Source: Berberis thunbergii
Taxonomy: Eukaryota; Streptophyta; Magnoliopsida; Ranunculales; Berberidaceae
Assembly (NCBI GenBank): GCA_003290165.1
Contig: QNQO01008322.1
Coordinates: 1 to 64,000, forward strand
Direction: 5' to 3'
DNA length: 64,000 nucleotides
Position 1 is the first letter of the stretch. Each line of letters opens with the position of its first letter. This document shows, piece after piece, positions 1 to 14,397 of the stretch. The notes below the pieces were generated by a model. It ran no database searches, was not told where the DNA came from, and saw only the letters and a list, made by a program, of their open reading frames with translations. The translations under genes and the position numbers were made by a program.

Positions 1-762
1 ATTGGCATTTTTGTAACAAGCAACAGTTTTGAGTTATAACAATCCACAAAGCAATTTTACACATTTTCACACACAAAGTGATTCAATAATTATATCACCA
101 CAAATATTATGGGCTTACAAGTGATGCTATTTATGGTGATCTAATTTATTGTATCATTTTTTTTGTAGTTATTTTTCATTTCGTAGACTAAATTTAGTTT
201 TGACTTGAACAAGAACCAATACAAATGTAAATGACCATTGACATGCATAAAGTCATACTCAATTTCATACAGAAATCTGTATCTTAATAAAAGAAAATAG
301 ATACAAAAAATGCCGTTATAGTACAGAATAGATTACAGCAATGAATGATTATGAAGTTTTAAATACACACTACAAGCCAACTTTTGATCACAAAGATTAT
401 TGAGAATATGTAAATGATGCCAGTGGCTCCATCTGTACAGGTGTACCACTTGTCTTGAGCCACCCTGGATGCTTTCGTTACAATTCAATGATAGCTGTAT
501 CACTTCCATGAGCCGCAAACACTAAACTGAGATCGGATCTAATTCCACACTTCAAATGGCCACAATATCACGAAGACCTTATTCAGAAAAGCTATCCGTC
601 GGCCACAATGCACCGAAAGTGAGCCAAGGATGAATGATTACGAGTCACACTCATGTTCTTAATATTTTAATACAATCCAAATATGGGAGACTCTGTGATT
701 ATAGCTCCAGAAGTAACATGTTGAGTGTATACCAAATAAATGAAAGAACCTTATCTGATCAG
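1..762. other. AT-rich stretch downstream of the CIP7-like pseudogene; no gene seen
   Basis: No reading frame here resembles a known protein. The minus strand would hold the last exon and 3' UTR of the CIP7-like gene. I looked for the usual acidic and serine-rich C-terminal exon of that family and did not find it, so the last exon is either missing, decayed beyond recognition or outside the window. Confidence 0.4.
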
Positions 763-3700
763 CTAGGCAGTATATATTGTCTTTTTCCGACCAAACATAA
801 GTTTCTTGAATCCTTTTGCAGCAACAGGAGAGCTTTCAGTGTTGTTCCATTTCTTCCTCGTAGGGGTGCTCTCCAGTCCGAATTCAGTAGTGGAAGGTGG
901 AGTTGATTCAACTGGGTAATGAATAGTTTCTTCCTCTAAAATTTCACTAGAGACCAAAACATTTCCATTTGTTGCAGCAATATCTTCAGATTTACCAGTC
1001 GTAAGTACTCAAAAGCACCTCGTGTTCTGCTCGGCAGATGAATCCATCTTGGATTTGGCTAATGGATTCATTGACTTGTGATGCATTCCCCATATCATTC
1101 CCTTCCAAAGAAACTGGAAGATGCGATAGATACACCTCTGTTGTTGGCTTCAAATTCAAAGGAATCAAGTTTTGCCGAGTGTCCATTGACTGGCAAATGT
1201 ACCTCCCTCGGATCAATTGTTGCCACACTTAAGATTTTGTCAACTGAATCCCACATTGGAGATATCTATCTGTTCCACCTTCACAATGGAAGATACCGGT
1301 TCACACACATTCTTTCTTCCAAAGTATCATGAACATTGAGGGGCTCAGCTTCTATTGGAGTGTCTGGTTCTTTCTGCAGTATAATTTCTGGCGAATCAGT
1401 TCGTTTAGTCTCTTGGAACATCTGGGGAACTAGAGACGTCTCCATTTAATTTCTGAGAAGGCTTTAGCTGATTCAAACCCGACTTCTTATTCTCTTCCTT
1501 GGAAGTTCTTGGTGACGATGTTGTAGTCACTACACCATTCGCCTTTACACTTGTCTTCTTAGGGGAGTTGATTTCAATGGTGGACTAGGTGTTTCCTTGT
1601 GTTGACAGATACAGGCGATCAGTGGTTGACCTGTAATGCTTGCGTTTCTTGCAAACTTGATCTCTTTGTATCTTGGGTAGAAGATCGAGCAATTTTTCTT
1701 ATCATCCTTCAGGGAATTCCTTTTTTACTTTCTACAGGAGATTGTCTTTGCGGAGTAAAACCACTGGCTGCACTTCTTTCAGCGATTCGCTTTTGGCGTT
1801 GAATTGCTAATTCCTCCAGTTTCTTTTCGATTCTCTCTCTCCTGTAAGCAAAGATTAAACTGTCACGCCATGAGAAGACAAAACAAAGTAAAAGGTCGCA
1901 AGGAATCAGAGGAAACAGTAACAATGAATGAGCTTGATTAATCATTTATTACCCTCTCAGCTTTGCTCTTCGGCGCTACCACTCTGCCTGGTGTGGATGG
2001 TTTTCTGCTTCTTGAAATAATCTCAGTCTTGCTTTTACTAAGAGATCCACGCAAAGGTTTAGACCTGCCTCTTTACCTGAAAGTTTTTTCTCGGGATTTC
2101 CATTGGTAGCCAGGCTTATCCTCAGTGAGACCTACTGTATCAACCTCGGAGTGCCTTCTATCAGATTCTTTAAATGACATGTCCATTTCATAATCCAATT
2201 CTGGACTCCAGGATGCTGCAGGCTCCAAACCTGAATCACGTACAAGCACCATGCAAAGGTCATCAGGCTCGTAGGAGACGGAGGGTTTATACTTATCTCT
2301 GGAATGATCTGCGGTGCCACTTTCATGTTGAGAATCCAAAGTGAGGTCAGAAATCGTGCTTAAATCTGTTCTCCATTGAGAAGTAGGCAGATCATCAGTC
2401 CCTCGGGACTGTACATGAAAGAGTCGTCTACAAAATCATCTTTCCTCTTTTTCTCAGTTTGAACATGATCACCTCCAAACATCAAAGCTGGATCATCATT
2501 GAATATTGAGCTCTCGTTGACTGCATTTGTACCCACTGATCTTTCAGGTTCCTTGATGGTAAACCAATCTTCTCCTTTCTGAGTCTTGGTCACAGATAAA
2601 CCATTGCAGTCAGGCAAAGCATCATGAACAGCACTTCTGGCTTCTTCCGCTCTTTGTGAAAAGAACAGTTCCTCGCCAATGTTATCCCTCTTCTTAACAG
2701 TTGGTCGCATTTCACCATTGTCAAAATTGTCCATGTGATTGCTACCTTCATGGACTTCATCTCTTCTTGTTACAACAAAGTCGTCAGTTGCAACCATCCG
2801 TTGTTTCGTTCCTTTCTCTGTTTCCAAATCAACTACATGGCTAGCGTGAAAATTAGATCCAGAAGCAGAGCCTTGGATAGTAAAATACTCATCTTGAACA
2901 TCTAGAGTCTTCTGTTTAGCAATCTCATCAGAACCTGAATCATCGTCTTTCAGCAGCAGGTTTTGAAAAGCACCCCAATTCTCATTTGTTTTGACACCCT
3001 CAGACAAGTCTTCAGTCGGATCATTCTCGAGGTCCTGGTTAACATCTCCATTTGATTTGTTTGCAACAGAGTGGCGTTTTTGCCTTTTACTGTCTTCTGA
3101 TGACGAGAGGTAGACTTGTGATGCTTCTCCATCGATCCAACTGCATCCTCCAACCCTGTTTAAAAGTATCATCATCCATGAGTTCATCCTCATCAAGAGA
3201 GGATTCATCAGTTGCACCATCCTTCTTCTTGGAAGTAATATAATTGATATTGCGGATAACAACCATTCTTGAACCCTTCTTTCCATTCCTTCGTTTATGT
3301 GGTTTCTCTGGTGAAGTATCCTTCCCATCCTGTTCTAAATATGCATCAACATCACTCTCAGAATTGGAGTCACTGGGTTTCAGATGTGCATCATGGTCTG
3401 AATTTTGGGATTCTTTTTTATTTGATGATTTCTCTTTGCGCCTGGAGGAGGATTTATCACTTCGACGACGATTTACTTCCTCAGACTGTCACTATATTCT
3501 TCGCATTTGGAGGCCATTGCATACTTCCCTGAAAGTGTGGAGGAATTGGCATTCCAGGTAGGATATCCTTGGTAGGGTGGCATTTGATGCATGGATGGGT
3601 TTGATAATTGTACATAAACTGAGGAAAATGGTTCGGCCATGACATCGGAAATTGAGCATTTGCAGTTGTTGGCGGCGCTTGACCTGGAACCAGCAAGTTG

Positions 3701-6700
3701 TTACTTTTAGATCATCATGTAGTAAACTTTAGATCTATAAGTTTGCTGGTGATACTTATAGGAATTTTATGCACCACATTAGAACTGTGATCATGTCATG
3801 AATATACAGAGATATTTACTCTAATTTTGGATAGGAGTTTAAATGAAAAAACCACAGGAGAGACTCTTAACACTATAATGTAATTGCTTCTTAATCATGC
3901 TAAAGGTTCCAAATTTCTTGAATCAAGTTATAATTACAAATTAAGACCTCTGATACTACAAGACCCAAAAATAAGCACATCCCAAGTAACAAATAACAAA
4001 TATGAACGGTGTATGAGAGTTTGAAAAAGCATAATAAAAATGGTAGAGAAGACATACAGGAAAACCCATAAATGCAACTTTCTATGTTTGATATATGAGT
4101 ACTGTAAGTACAATATCAAATATTCCAAATTTAGCCAAGCAACTTTAAAGAAGATGATTTTCGCACAATGGTGATCCTCTCAACAATAGAATGCTTCTCT
4201 GTGATAGAAAGTAATTCTAACACCCCTGACCCATGCATTTGATGCCCACTGTTAAATTGAATAATTTGTAATTGTAAGACTTGAAGTCTTCAGAATAATC
4301 TTATTTATTATGAAGCAGTGATGTTGATACCATCCTCACAACAAGTCAACCTCATATTCTCTCCACACAAGCTAGGCGATCTAGCTAGCTACCCACAAAT
4401 GACCCAATAGCTTTCAAGGCCACGTAGATTACTTGTCTATTATATCTTTGAAACTACCCCAAGATGATTTAAGTTACAATGTCTTTCTTGTGCCTTTTAG
4501 AAAATGGCATCTAAGGTTGCTATTCGATCTTAAAGAGCACACAAGATGGTCCAACAATAAAACCATCTGCAATGACGTGTATGATGTGATGTATGCATGA
4601 AAGGCAAGGAGTGAGTAAGTTCATGTCCTTGGGGACTAACAATAAATTTTTATGCTGAGAAGAGAGTCAAAACATTTTTGGAAGAGTGCAAGGTATAAGA
4701 AAACCATCAAATACCTTGGTTGGCATCTGAACTTGCATGGCTTGCATTTGATTCAGAGACGGAAACATCGGCGGAATCACCATGCTGAAGTTGGACACCG
4801 TTTTGAAAGTTTTGCATAATACTCTGAGTAGGGGCAGTATTCTCTGTTGTAAGTACGATTCCAGATGTACCCACATATGCAAGATCAGGCTGCACGTATG
4901 CCTCCATGGCCCGCGAGCTCATCCATCCAAAGCCCATCGCCATGTTTCTTATTGCACAGTTCCTTGAAGTTTATGCATGCTTCCCTACATTAAACAAAAT
5001 TTAGAAGCTAGCAAACCCAATTCCAATTGAGTGGAATATCAAAAATACTAATTAGGCTTAGAGATGGATTAGTAAATGTTTAAATGATTTTGTAGCTAAT
5101 ATTCCGTGTTTCTGTCTAGAAAAATGGACAATAGCAATGAGTTATAAGAAAACAATAGAGAGGGAGGGGTGTTGAAAATGGCGAACCAAAAAAATGTGAT
5201 TTGTCACCAAATAAAACATACAAGTAGACTTGGATTGAATCATTGAAGAATACAAAAGAAATCAGCTTTGAAATCTAAGCTGAACCACCTTAACCATCAA
5301 ATTTCTATCATTGCAGGTGAATCTCATGAAGCTGAATCACCTTCCAAAGCCACAATTTCTTACTATAGGTTCAAAACCCAGGTCGAAGTATGAGTACTCA
5401 AACTTCAATGAAAACTTTCACCCTCATGTGCTATATTTCCACATTTATTAAGAAGGTAAATTATACTATTAAACCTTTTAACTCTAACTATCGTCATTTA
5501 GGTGGAAGGTTAGCACTCATCCATACCTTAAACGGGAAGCTCCGAAGGTATCTGCAAAGGCTAAGAGATCATTTATACAGTCCATGTCGAATCCAGCAAC
5601 AAAAGCACGGGCATAAGCCATTGCTTGCTCTTTGCGTAGCACTGCTTTCCGAGTCTCCAGAACTCTTTGAAGGCGATGTCTGAATATACAAATAAATTCA
5701 TAATCAATACAAGAACAAACATGCTATCATTAACAAAATAAAAACAAAGAGAAATTCTGAATTACAGCCAAGGACAACGTACTTGGAGTTTTCTTCTTGT
5801 ACAGGCCCATTTGCGCCATTAGATTCACTTTTTGGCTATTCCAAATTCATCACACAAACCCAAATTAGAGTGAGGACTTCAGAGTGAACATCAGCAGATC
5901 TCACAAAATAAAAGTGTTTTAAAATTGTATAATACCTTATAGGGGACAATTGATTTTTTATTATCTGCATCTGTTGCAATGTTAACAAAGTAAACACATG
6001 TTAAACAAGCAGCACCATCATAATTAAGACATACATCATAACCAATCTTGTGATTACAAAGACTGTATCCAAACAAAGTGATTCACTTGAGACATATAGG
6101 TATTTTGTCAAATAGTTATCTTCAGCACAAAGGCCATAAGCAGATTTAATTGATCAAAGCTGCATAGACCTACTCAGTATCACAGGCAGGTTAATTACAA
6201 TAATGTTAATTTGAATTTGTTTTTTAGTAATAATTCGTAAAGTGATAGTTTGCAGAAAATTTATTTAATAAAAAATTCAAAGGAAAATAAATAAATAAAA
6301 AAGAAAAACTTCATAAAAATTGACTTACAAGAAATAAAATGATTTCAAAGGATTAAAGTCAATGGAATTCATGGGTGTCTCAATTAGTCGAAAACTTGCA
6401 AACATTTGTAAACTCTTAAGATGATAAGTATATTCAATAAATGCTTAATTCACGGGACAGAAGTGTGATAAAAATATTAAATCAGTAATTTAGTGCATCA
6501 AGACAAAATTTGTAGGGGGAGATCTGAGTGTACCCTCTTCAGTGGTGTGAGACAACTCATTGGACTGAACTGAACTTTCAATCTGCACAATCTCCTTTTC
6601 AATTGTAACAAACCTTTCAAGCACTTCTGGGGTACTAACAAATCTCACAAATCTGCAAAACCAAATCACACAAAACCAATCAAATTCCAATGACCCGTTA

Positions 6701-7178
6701 TCAAGTATTTTGGATCTAGACTCCGGTGAACAATTCGAATCAAATCGAATTGGCTAATAAAAAACGAATTCAAGCTTATGGGTAATCAAACTGAGTCAAC
6801 CCAGACTTGGGTTTAGACTGAAGAAGGGAAATTACCTCTCCAAAGTGCCTTTGGTGAACAAGATGCATTGTGTTTGGAGGGTGCACGAAGAGTAATGGAG
6901 TAACCACCTTTGGGAATCTGATCTTTCGCACTTCGAAGATGAGCAATGAAGGGTTCAAGCAGGCCAGATGCGAGTTTCTCATTCTTGCCTCCAGAGAAGA
7001 CCACAAGATCACACCTGTAACAATACCCAGAGTTCAAAATCAAAATGTAAGTCACAGAACACAATCACTTATGAATTTAGAGCGAAAAAAATTCAGCAAT
7101 AAAGACAGAGTAATAGTACCTTGTTCTGGTTGGGGTGAGTTGGAACAGAACATAATCAAGGCGAGTGCTTGAATCCAT
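763..7178 (-). pseudogene. COP1-interacting protein 7 (CIP7)-like gene, frame-shifted
   Basis: CIP7 is a nuclear plant protein known to bind the COP1 light-signalling ubiquitin ligase. The start ATG is at 7178-7176 (MDSSTRLDYVLFQLTPTRTR). Readable exons: 7178-7120, 7014-6836, 6652-6534, 5970-5936, 5835-5783, 5679-5527, 4984-4715, then a long exon from 3683 to about 2000, and later pieces at 1945-1709 (RIEKKLEELAIQRQKRIAER) and near 900-770 (RKKWNN...AAKGFKKLMFGRK). Splice sites are GT-AG and phases agree from exon 3 to exon 7. The coding frame is broken by single-base indels at about 6860, 4915, 3590, 3550, 3158, 3090, 2418 and 1432; there is also a stop near 1709. Homology resumes in another frame after each break. 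Hence a young pseudogene or, less likely, a gene with assembly indels; intact long frames elsewhere argue against poor sequence quality. The family call is firm, the pseudogene call likely. Confidence 0.8.
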
Positions 7179-7500
7179 TTAGAGAGGCAGAAAGTGATAA
7201 CAGAGAAATGGGTGTTTGAAGAGATTGAATGGGTGAGATTGGGAGATCTCAACAAACCCAAATCATCTCTTCTGTGAGTACACTGGGTTTCTGTAACTCA
7301 CTCTGTTTGTATGTGAGTGTATGTGAGAAGGAAGAAGAAGAGAGTGCCAGCGAGAAGTGAGAGGCTTAGCACATGGGATTGGGGGAAGGAATAGTGGGAG
7401 GTGGTGAGGTGGTGGGGTGCTGTGGGGTCCTCTGTCACTAAAAGAAATGCCGACACTTCTCCATTTTTTCACTCTAAAGAGAGGAAGGAAAGACAGGGGA
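7179..7500 (-). promoter_or_regulatory. 5' leader and proximal promoter side of the CIP7-like gene
   Basis: The sequence upstream of the ATG on the minus strand is rich in CT/GA runs and ACTC/TGAG pieces, as is common for plant 5' leaders. I see no clear TATA box. Assigned by position only. Confidence 0.35.
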
Positions 7501-7781
7501 GGTATCTCATGCTCTGTTTTGCTTTGGATGCTTGGATTGGATTAGTTGGCTTAGAAAGTGAAATGTGGTTTTTGGAATGAGTAATGAGTTATTTTAAGTG
7601 GCACTTCATGTGATGTTGGACTTAGATGAGAGGTTGTAACAAAGTTTGTCTAGGCGGCTTCTAAGTTCACGGGATATCTTGTGTAGGCAGGCCTTCAGTC
7701 TGGCACGATATCATGTGTGCAGACCAAGAGGCAAACTACCTTGGTGTTATCATATCGCCTAGGTGAGGGAATGAGATGTGT

Positions 7782-7803
7782 TATATATATATATATATAT
7801 ATA
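7782..7803. repeat. (TA)n microsatellite, likely LINE 3' tail
   Basis: About eleven uninterrupted TA units lie exactly where the minus-strand LINE ends. Plant LINE tails can be simple repeats instead of pure poly(A), so this is probably the tail or its expansion. Confidence 0.6.
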
Positions 7804-10540
7804 TTTGGAAATTGAGTTCGGGTTTATTAAGGATCCCTAACCTGAAAAAATTGAAGATGTTACATTCTGTTATATTCTATTCCTATACCATCTTCATACA
7901 CATGCTTCTTGAATCCTCAGCATAAGAACAAGAACTACAATGATGAATTCACTACTTGGGTACAAGTCAGCGAGATGATCCACTGCCATATTAGTTTCTC
8001 TATAATGATGCATGAACTTGAACTCCTCCAGCTTGTTAAGTTGACGTCTAATGCGCCCAATGATATGTCTCAGGTCCTAGGGGATTGCAATGCTCTTGGT
8101 GAGAAATGTAAAAACAAACTTAGAGTCTGTGCTTAGCTCAAGCCGAAGTATGGCATTCAAACCAGCAGCCTTGAGCCCTGCTTCAACTCCTTGTAGTTCA
8201 TGCTTAAGAACCGAGTGACCAGTTGTAGAACCAGAGCAAGCTATTACAACCTCACCGTGCTCGTCCCTGATGAGCGCTCCATACCCACCTCGATCACCTT
8301 TAAGCGAACCATCAGAATCAGCTTGAACCACCCTGCAGGAGGCTTAGTCCATGTGCATTTAATCGGTTCCTTGAGAATATAAACAGGATCAGTGCGCCAC
8401 TTATCAAAAACTTCTCTGTTCGCAGGACTATCTTCCACATTGAGCTTCAGCCATGCTATCTTGATGCGCACATCATCATATACTCTTTGAACAACTTGGG
8501 TTCCTAGTAGCCTGTGTTATCATACACTCATCTATTACGCTCAGCCCACATATGGTAGACAGTAGCATTGAAGGCTAGTTTTTGGATCACTTTCCTGGGT
8601 TCATTACCAACAAAGTGTTGTGTACACCATTCCAATTCCTGGCTCCACTGGGCCACTTGTTTGTAGTAACACAAAATTGAAGTACTTGTGTCCAAACAAA
8701 CTTAGAGTATGTGCAAGCAAAGAAAAAATGGTCCTCTGTTTCAGGCTTCTGTGAGCAGAAAATGCAAATATTGTTTTGGACTTTACCCCATTCCTTAAGT
8801 CTTGACATGGTCTTAAGCGATGAATGGGCAATAAGCCATGTAGTGAAGCTATGTCGAGGTATGTTCCCCTTGTACCAGATAACCTTCGTCCATTGACATG
8901 GACTAGCTCTAGGCCCAAGCACCTCATATGTGTGCTTCAGACTATAGCTCCCACTAGGTCTTGCTCTCCAAACCACTTCATTAGGTTGTTCACAGTCAGC
9001 TTCTACTTCAGTAAGGCTACTAGCAATCTCTGTGATAGTTGGTTCAATGAATTGTGAAACTAGCCATTCACTATTCCTTAAGATAGCACTAACCTTTGCT
9101 TTTTTTATGTAGTAAAAAATCATACAAAAGTTCTTGCGGAAACTTGTTCATAAGAACTCTCAGCGGATGCCAAGGATCCTTCCAAAAACTAGTCATATTG
9201 AATGCAAAACCAGTCCTGAAGCCAGTTTTCTGCAGTTTAGAATATGTTTTTAGGACCAAGATGCCTCAATTGGAGCCCTCATAAGCCAAAAATCGCGTTG
9301 CTTAATAAGGTGTTTCTTGACCCAGCAAACCCAAAGTGACTCCTTGTTGGATACTAAGTTCCAAATATGACGCAAATAAGCTGCTTCATTGGTCACTTGA
9401 ATGTTCCTTATGCCCAATCCTCCTTCCTGAACTGGTGTACAGATTCTCTTCCAGTTTACCATAGCTTTCTTAGATGGGGTATCATCGCCTGACCATAAGA
9501 AATTTCGAAAAATGCAGTTGATTGTCTTGATGGTTTGCTTAGGGAGCATGAAGCAAGAGGTCCAGTAAACTTGCATGCTGCTCAAAACTGCTTTGATAAG
9601 CACGACTCTTCCTGCATATGTTAGAAATTTGTTCTTCCAAGAATTGATGTGTTTCCTGATCTTCTCAATGATTGGGCTACATTGCTAGTGAGATAGACTT
9701 GAGGACATCAGTGGGAGACCGAGATATTTAACTTGTAGCCATCCTACTAAGAACTGGAGTTGCGTAGTTATACCATCCAACACACTGGGTAGTATCCCTG
9801 CAGTAAACAAGGTGCTCTTGTTGCAATTAACACCTAGTCCTTTGCATGCTTGAAATTCCTACAAAGTATCAGCTAATGCCTTAGCTGAGGCCACATCTCC
9901 ATGAAGAAATGCAATAAGATCATCAGCAAAACCTAGATGAGTGACAACCGGGTCCTGACATTTATGATGTAATTTATAAGCACCTTGTTGCACCTTCTTC
10001 AACAGGAATACATTCAACACCTCCATTACCATAACAAAAAGGTAAGGGGATATTGGGCATCATTGTTTGAGACCTCTGGTAGCCTTGATATAGCCTTTGG
10101 GGGAACCATTCAAATTTATGGAGAACTTAGGTGTAGTAATGCATTCACGCACCCAGTTGATGAAAATAACAGGAAATTTCAAATTTTCAAGAACATGAAG
10201 AACAGACTCCCATCTCACCATGTCGTAGGCTTCCTTCAGGTCTATCTTGACTGCACATCTAGGGGGGTTTGTCCCTATGGTAATTCCTGACTAGCTCATG
10301 AGCCAGCAATAAGTTGTCTTGAATATATTTGCCTTGGATAAATGTTGATTGGTTCGGGCTAACAAGTAACTGGACAACTTTTTCATTCTGAGGGTAAGAA
10401 CTTTAGTGATACACTTGTAAAGGACATTGCAGCATGCAATAGGCCTATAGTCACTGAAAAAAGATGCATTAGCAGTTTTAGGAACTAAGGGGACATGTGT
10501 TATATACGTGCGAGTCTGAATCACATTGATATAACGCGTT
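7782..10540 (-). mobile_element. LINE (plant non-LTR retrotransposon), 5'-truncated, ORF2 remnant
   Basis: Minus-strand order is reverse transcriptase, zinc-binding RT-associated domain, then a plant-type RNase H. RT pieces are seen at 10524-10291 (SDYRPIACCNVLYKCITKVL), the FADD catalytic box near 9925 (GFADDLIAFLHGD), and 9603-9250 (NFLWSGDD, GGLGIRN). The zinc-binding domain is at 9123-8587 (CIFC...H...C). RNase H is at 8331-8077 (DGSLKGDRGGYGALIRDEHG). Frames are broken and a stop replaces the residue after GLKQ near 10063, so it is inactive. The endonuclease domain and ORF1 are absent. The 3' end appears to be the TA repeat at 7782-7803, next to a GGATCC motif that recurs at the 3' end of the LINE remnant near 16600. 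Confidence 0.85.
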
Positions 10541-13500
10541 TTAAAATTGTGCTAGCCTTGGGTCAAAAACAAATATATTGTACCATGTGATCGGGTCGTT
10601 ACAAAGATGCATAAAAATGATTAAAAAATGATCATTTTACAAAGTTTTTCAAGGCTAAATATCATACTAGTATTGTGGTCATGTCTCAATTAGTGCAAGG
10701 ATAATTAGGTCAACTCCACAAAATGGTGTTGACTAGTTCGAACCCTAGATCTTTGGTATTACTGACTACATGACTTATCAATTGAGTTTAAGAGGCACAA
10801 CCATCACTCAATTTGGGCTAGGCAATTTTCTTAATAAGCACATTTAGTTCATATTTGCATTTCCTCCACAACAATTATGGTGAGCACCTCAATGTTGTTA
10901 GTAATTCAATTCTTTTAGTTTGGTTTCATAGTAAAGTTTTGAGTGGATTAAAGATCGATAATATCTTGATAATTCAGTGCTGTTAAAATTGAACCAAAAG
11001 CCACCAAAAGATTCCAAGAGTAGTAAAGGAGCATAACATATCAAGAGTGCAAAGCAAAGTAAAACTTTTTCAATAAGTACAAACCAGAACAGGAGAATTC
11101 ATAGATGTTGCACTTCACATACTAAAAAGCTCATCTACTACCCTAAACCATTTACATTGAAGTTCCAAACTCCTTTCTGCTAAAGGTGAGAATAGTAAAT
11201 TAATTAACAACTCATTTCTTTAATTAATTATTAGATAATCCATTTTGCTAATTCCTTTGTGTTGTGAACTTTGCATAATAATTGACATGTTCCGAGACAT
11301 CAATGATAGCACTTGAGTAGTGGGTATAGAGTTACTAACAAAAGAAAAAATGAAGAATATCATTCTTATCAAAATAATGCGTGATTAGGACAACGATCTT
11401 AAAATTCAACTTATATTTGCATAGCAAAAGCTCTAAACACAAAGATGTTAGAATAGGTTCATTATTTCCTTCGGTTGCTAGATGCACATATAAAACAACC
11501 TTTTAAAAATTCAGAGCACTAACTAAAATTAAGAACCAAAAAAACGAATTGGTAGAATATTCAGATTTAAATTTGTTTTCAATAGAACGAATTCCATGGA
11601 AACTAATGGATTTCAATTGTTTTTGCAAGAATGGGATACACACTTTAAGAGTTTTGAAATTCTCGAAAGGGAGCATTATGATTCCAGTGTAAAATTTGAA
11701 TTGCAATATTTCCAATTTTTTATGGGGAGTAGGGTTTTAATAGATCTATGTAAATACTCTGAGCAAGTTTTTAACACAAATCTTACCGGTTAAGCTAGTA
11801 CAGTTCAACAAAATATTCTCATTTTTCACCTCACTCCGTTTACTCTTCCTTCCTTATCTTTCCCCATTCGTTCTCTTTTGAACTTGGATTTAACAAGAAA
11901 AATACACCCGTATATACTACACCAATACAAAATCACACAAATCACTAACATATTTTAGTAAAAACCTTACACACATGGAGCCAAGACCTGAATAGGTTTG
12001 CTGTCACGGCCATGGAGTGATGAGCGGGCAAAGTATGTATACTCACAACTGATATACCTATACATACACACCAACAAAAGAGATAGTTCTTATTATTCAA
12101 GCTGTGAGTACTACTGATTAATCTTCATCTCACGTGAAAGGAAATTTGTGACAGACACTTAGCTTCACAGCTAAATCTTTCCATCTGATCCGATCTATCT
12201 TCTTTTACCTTTAATTGTCAAGAGAGTCATGAGGAGGCGGGTAAAAAGCTCTGTGTTTTATAATCTCAATTCAAAGAGTGGTAGACCCCAAGTTGCCCAA
12301 CCTTGTCAATGTGTAGGTTCTGCCTAAAGCAACCTTCATCAACTTGGTGTCTCAATCTTCATTGGCCGTCAATGGGGTAGGTAGACTTGTGAATCACAAG
12401 TCTAGGATCATAATTGGAATTGGAAAGATAGAATATCTATGTCCCGGAACCAATCAAATAGTGGAATGACATATCATTATAATGAACAAGGGAGCCAATA
12501 GCATTTTGGGTGGGAAAGGCACAAGTAAATAATTTTTTTTATTTATGTATGGTTTTAACAAATATAAATACCATTATGAGCCAAATTCACATTTAGCCAC
12601 ACTTTTTTCATAAAGGAAAGTGGCTCATTCACAAGTTTGCAAAATCCACATTGACAAAGAAATTGTAAATATCCGTGAATTAAAAAGAAGATGGAATACA
12701 TGCACGAACGAACATGTAAGTCATTAAGAATTTCCCAAAAATATTAAAACACAAAAAACTCGATTTGAGATCCTAACTAAACGTGATCCCTAGAGAATTA
12801 ACACATCTGGTCACTTTAAAGGACTTGGGGCTCAAATTGATTAATTGTACATGAACCTATAAATACCATATTTGAATGATTGCTATGGTGAACAGAATAT
12901 GTTAATTAAGTTCCTTAATATATATATATAATCAATTAATGGAGATGCTTTTATCAAATAAAAAATAAAAAATTAATGGAGATGCCAAGACAGACAGTTA
13001 CACCTCAACAAGATGATTTATCAATTTCAAATTTTAAGAATGATAGAGACAAGGCATGTTCATTCCTGTGTACTTTCCACAATAATACCATGCCATGGTT
13101 TGTTTGTTATGTATGATATTGCATTGTACAAGCTTATAATGTTGGACTCACAGATGTATATATATATAGTACAGTATATTGTGCTATGTGGGGCTTATAA
13201 GTTCACAATCAGCTCCGAAATCCGTTTAGACACATCCAAATCCGCCCCGTTCGGAGCAAATGGGGCAGATATCTGCAAATCCTATGCCTTCATACCTGAA
13301 ACCCAAAACTGATGCAATCTATATTGGCTTTTTTGAAGTCTCAGAAGGTTGGACTTATGTCCTCTGAAACGTTTGCACAAGTTACTGCTGATCATGAACT
13401 GTACTTCTTAACAAGAACCTTCGAGTCTCTTGTGACATTACTAGTACACTTACTCCCTACTTAGTGAGGTTAAATACACTGATTACCTGTCCCATACAGT

Positions 13501-14390
13501 ACTTGCTATCAGAATAGAACTTATCTTCTTTCTTTAGCTTCTCATTTACGGTGGATGCTTACTGTATAGCTTCCTAGCATATTTCATGAGGTTTATTTGG
13601 ATGAAATGGAGGAGCGATAGATGGATATGCATATAGAATGTTGAAGTCAGCATGAGAAAATACAGTTATACCTAATCGGCTGGATTAGAGTTAGTGAGTC
13701 ATGTCTATGGTGGTGACATTTCACCAAGCATTCTTAAAGCCTCCTCAGCTGCCTTGTGATTAATAATCCGAGTAATCTACGTAAAGTAGTAGTGAAGTAC
13801 TTAAGACATCACACCTACCATGACCAAGGTTTCCTGCTGAACTTCAGATAAAATACGGGATAAAAGTAGGCCTGGGCCAAAACTCTATGTAGAGGGTTAA
13901 CTCCCAATCCCGTCCGGCCTTAAGTTGGGCCTGGTGATGTCAACCTTTGGCCAGCTAATTTCATGTTAGCATTTGGGCACACACAACACAGACAATTTCA
14001 ATTCTTTGAACAAGTTAGTCGATATTTACTAAGATATACCATCTGATATATGCATCACTATTCCACCATAAGAATCCAATAACTCCAATAAAGTTAGTTT
14101 ATTTAGCTTATATTACCATACTGAGCCAAGAAGATCATGTTTACCAGAGCAAACGCAACAAAAAGTCATTGAATGCCTCCTATGAATGTAATATATAGAA
14201 GTTAACTGAAATCGCATTTTCACCATCGTCCATTCTACTCATAAGCCCCAACCTCTATTTCTTTTAGGGTCCATACATGGGCTTTTCTCGTACGAAATGC
14301 AATGAAGAGAACCTAGTTTCAAATTGCAATAACATATAGACCAAATTTTGGAGTTGGCCCATCCAAATGTGGAACCCTCGGTGAAGACTG
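10541..14390. other. Gene-poor AT-rich intergenic DNA
   Basis: I find no reading frame with a recognisable product, no tRNA and no paired terminal repeats here. Short TA runs occur near 12921 and a 15-base phrase (AATTAATGGAGATGC) is repeated near 12934 and 12971. Confidence 0.5.
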
Positions 14391-14397
14391 TCCTCAA

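Noticed and set aside
2360..3328. 322-codon open frame as an independent gene
   Set aside because: Its main part is the CIP7 middle region; its start is the same exon read in a shifted frame. It belongs to the CIP7-like pseudogene.
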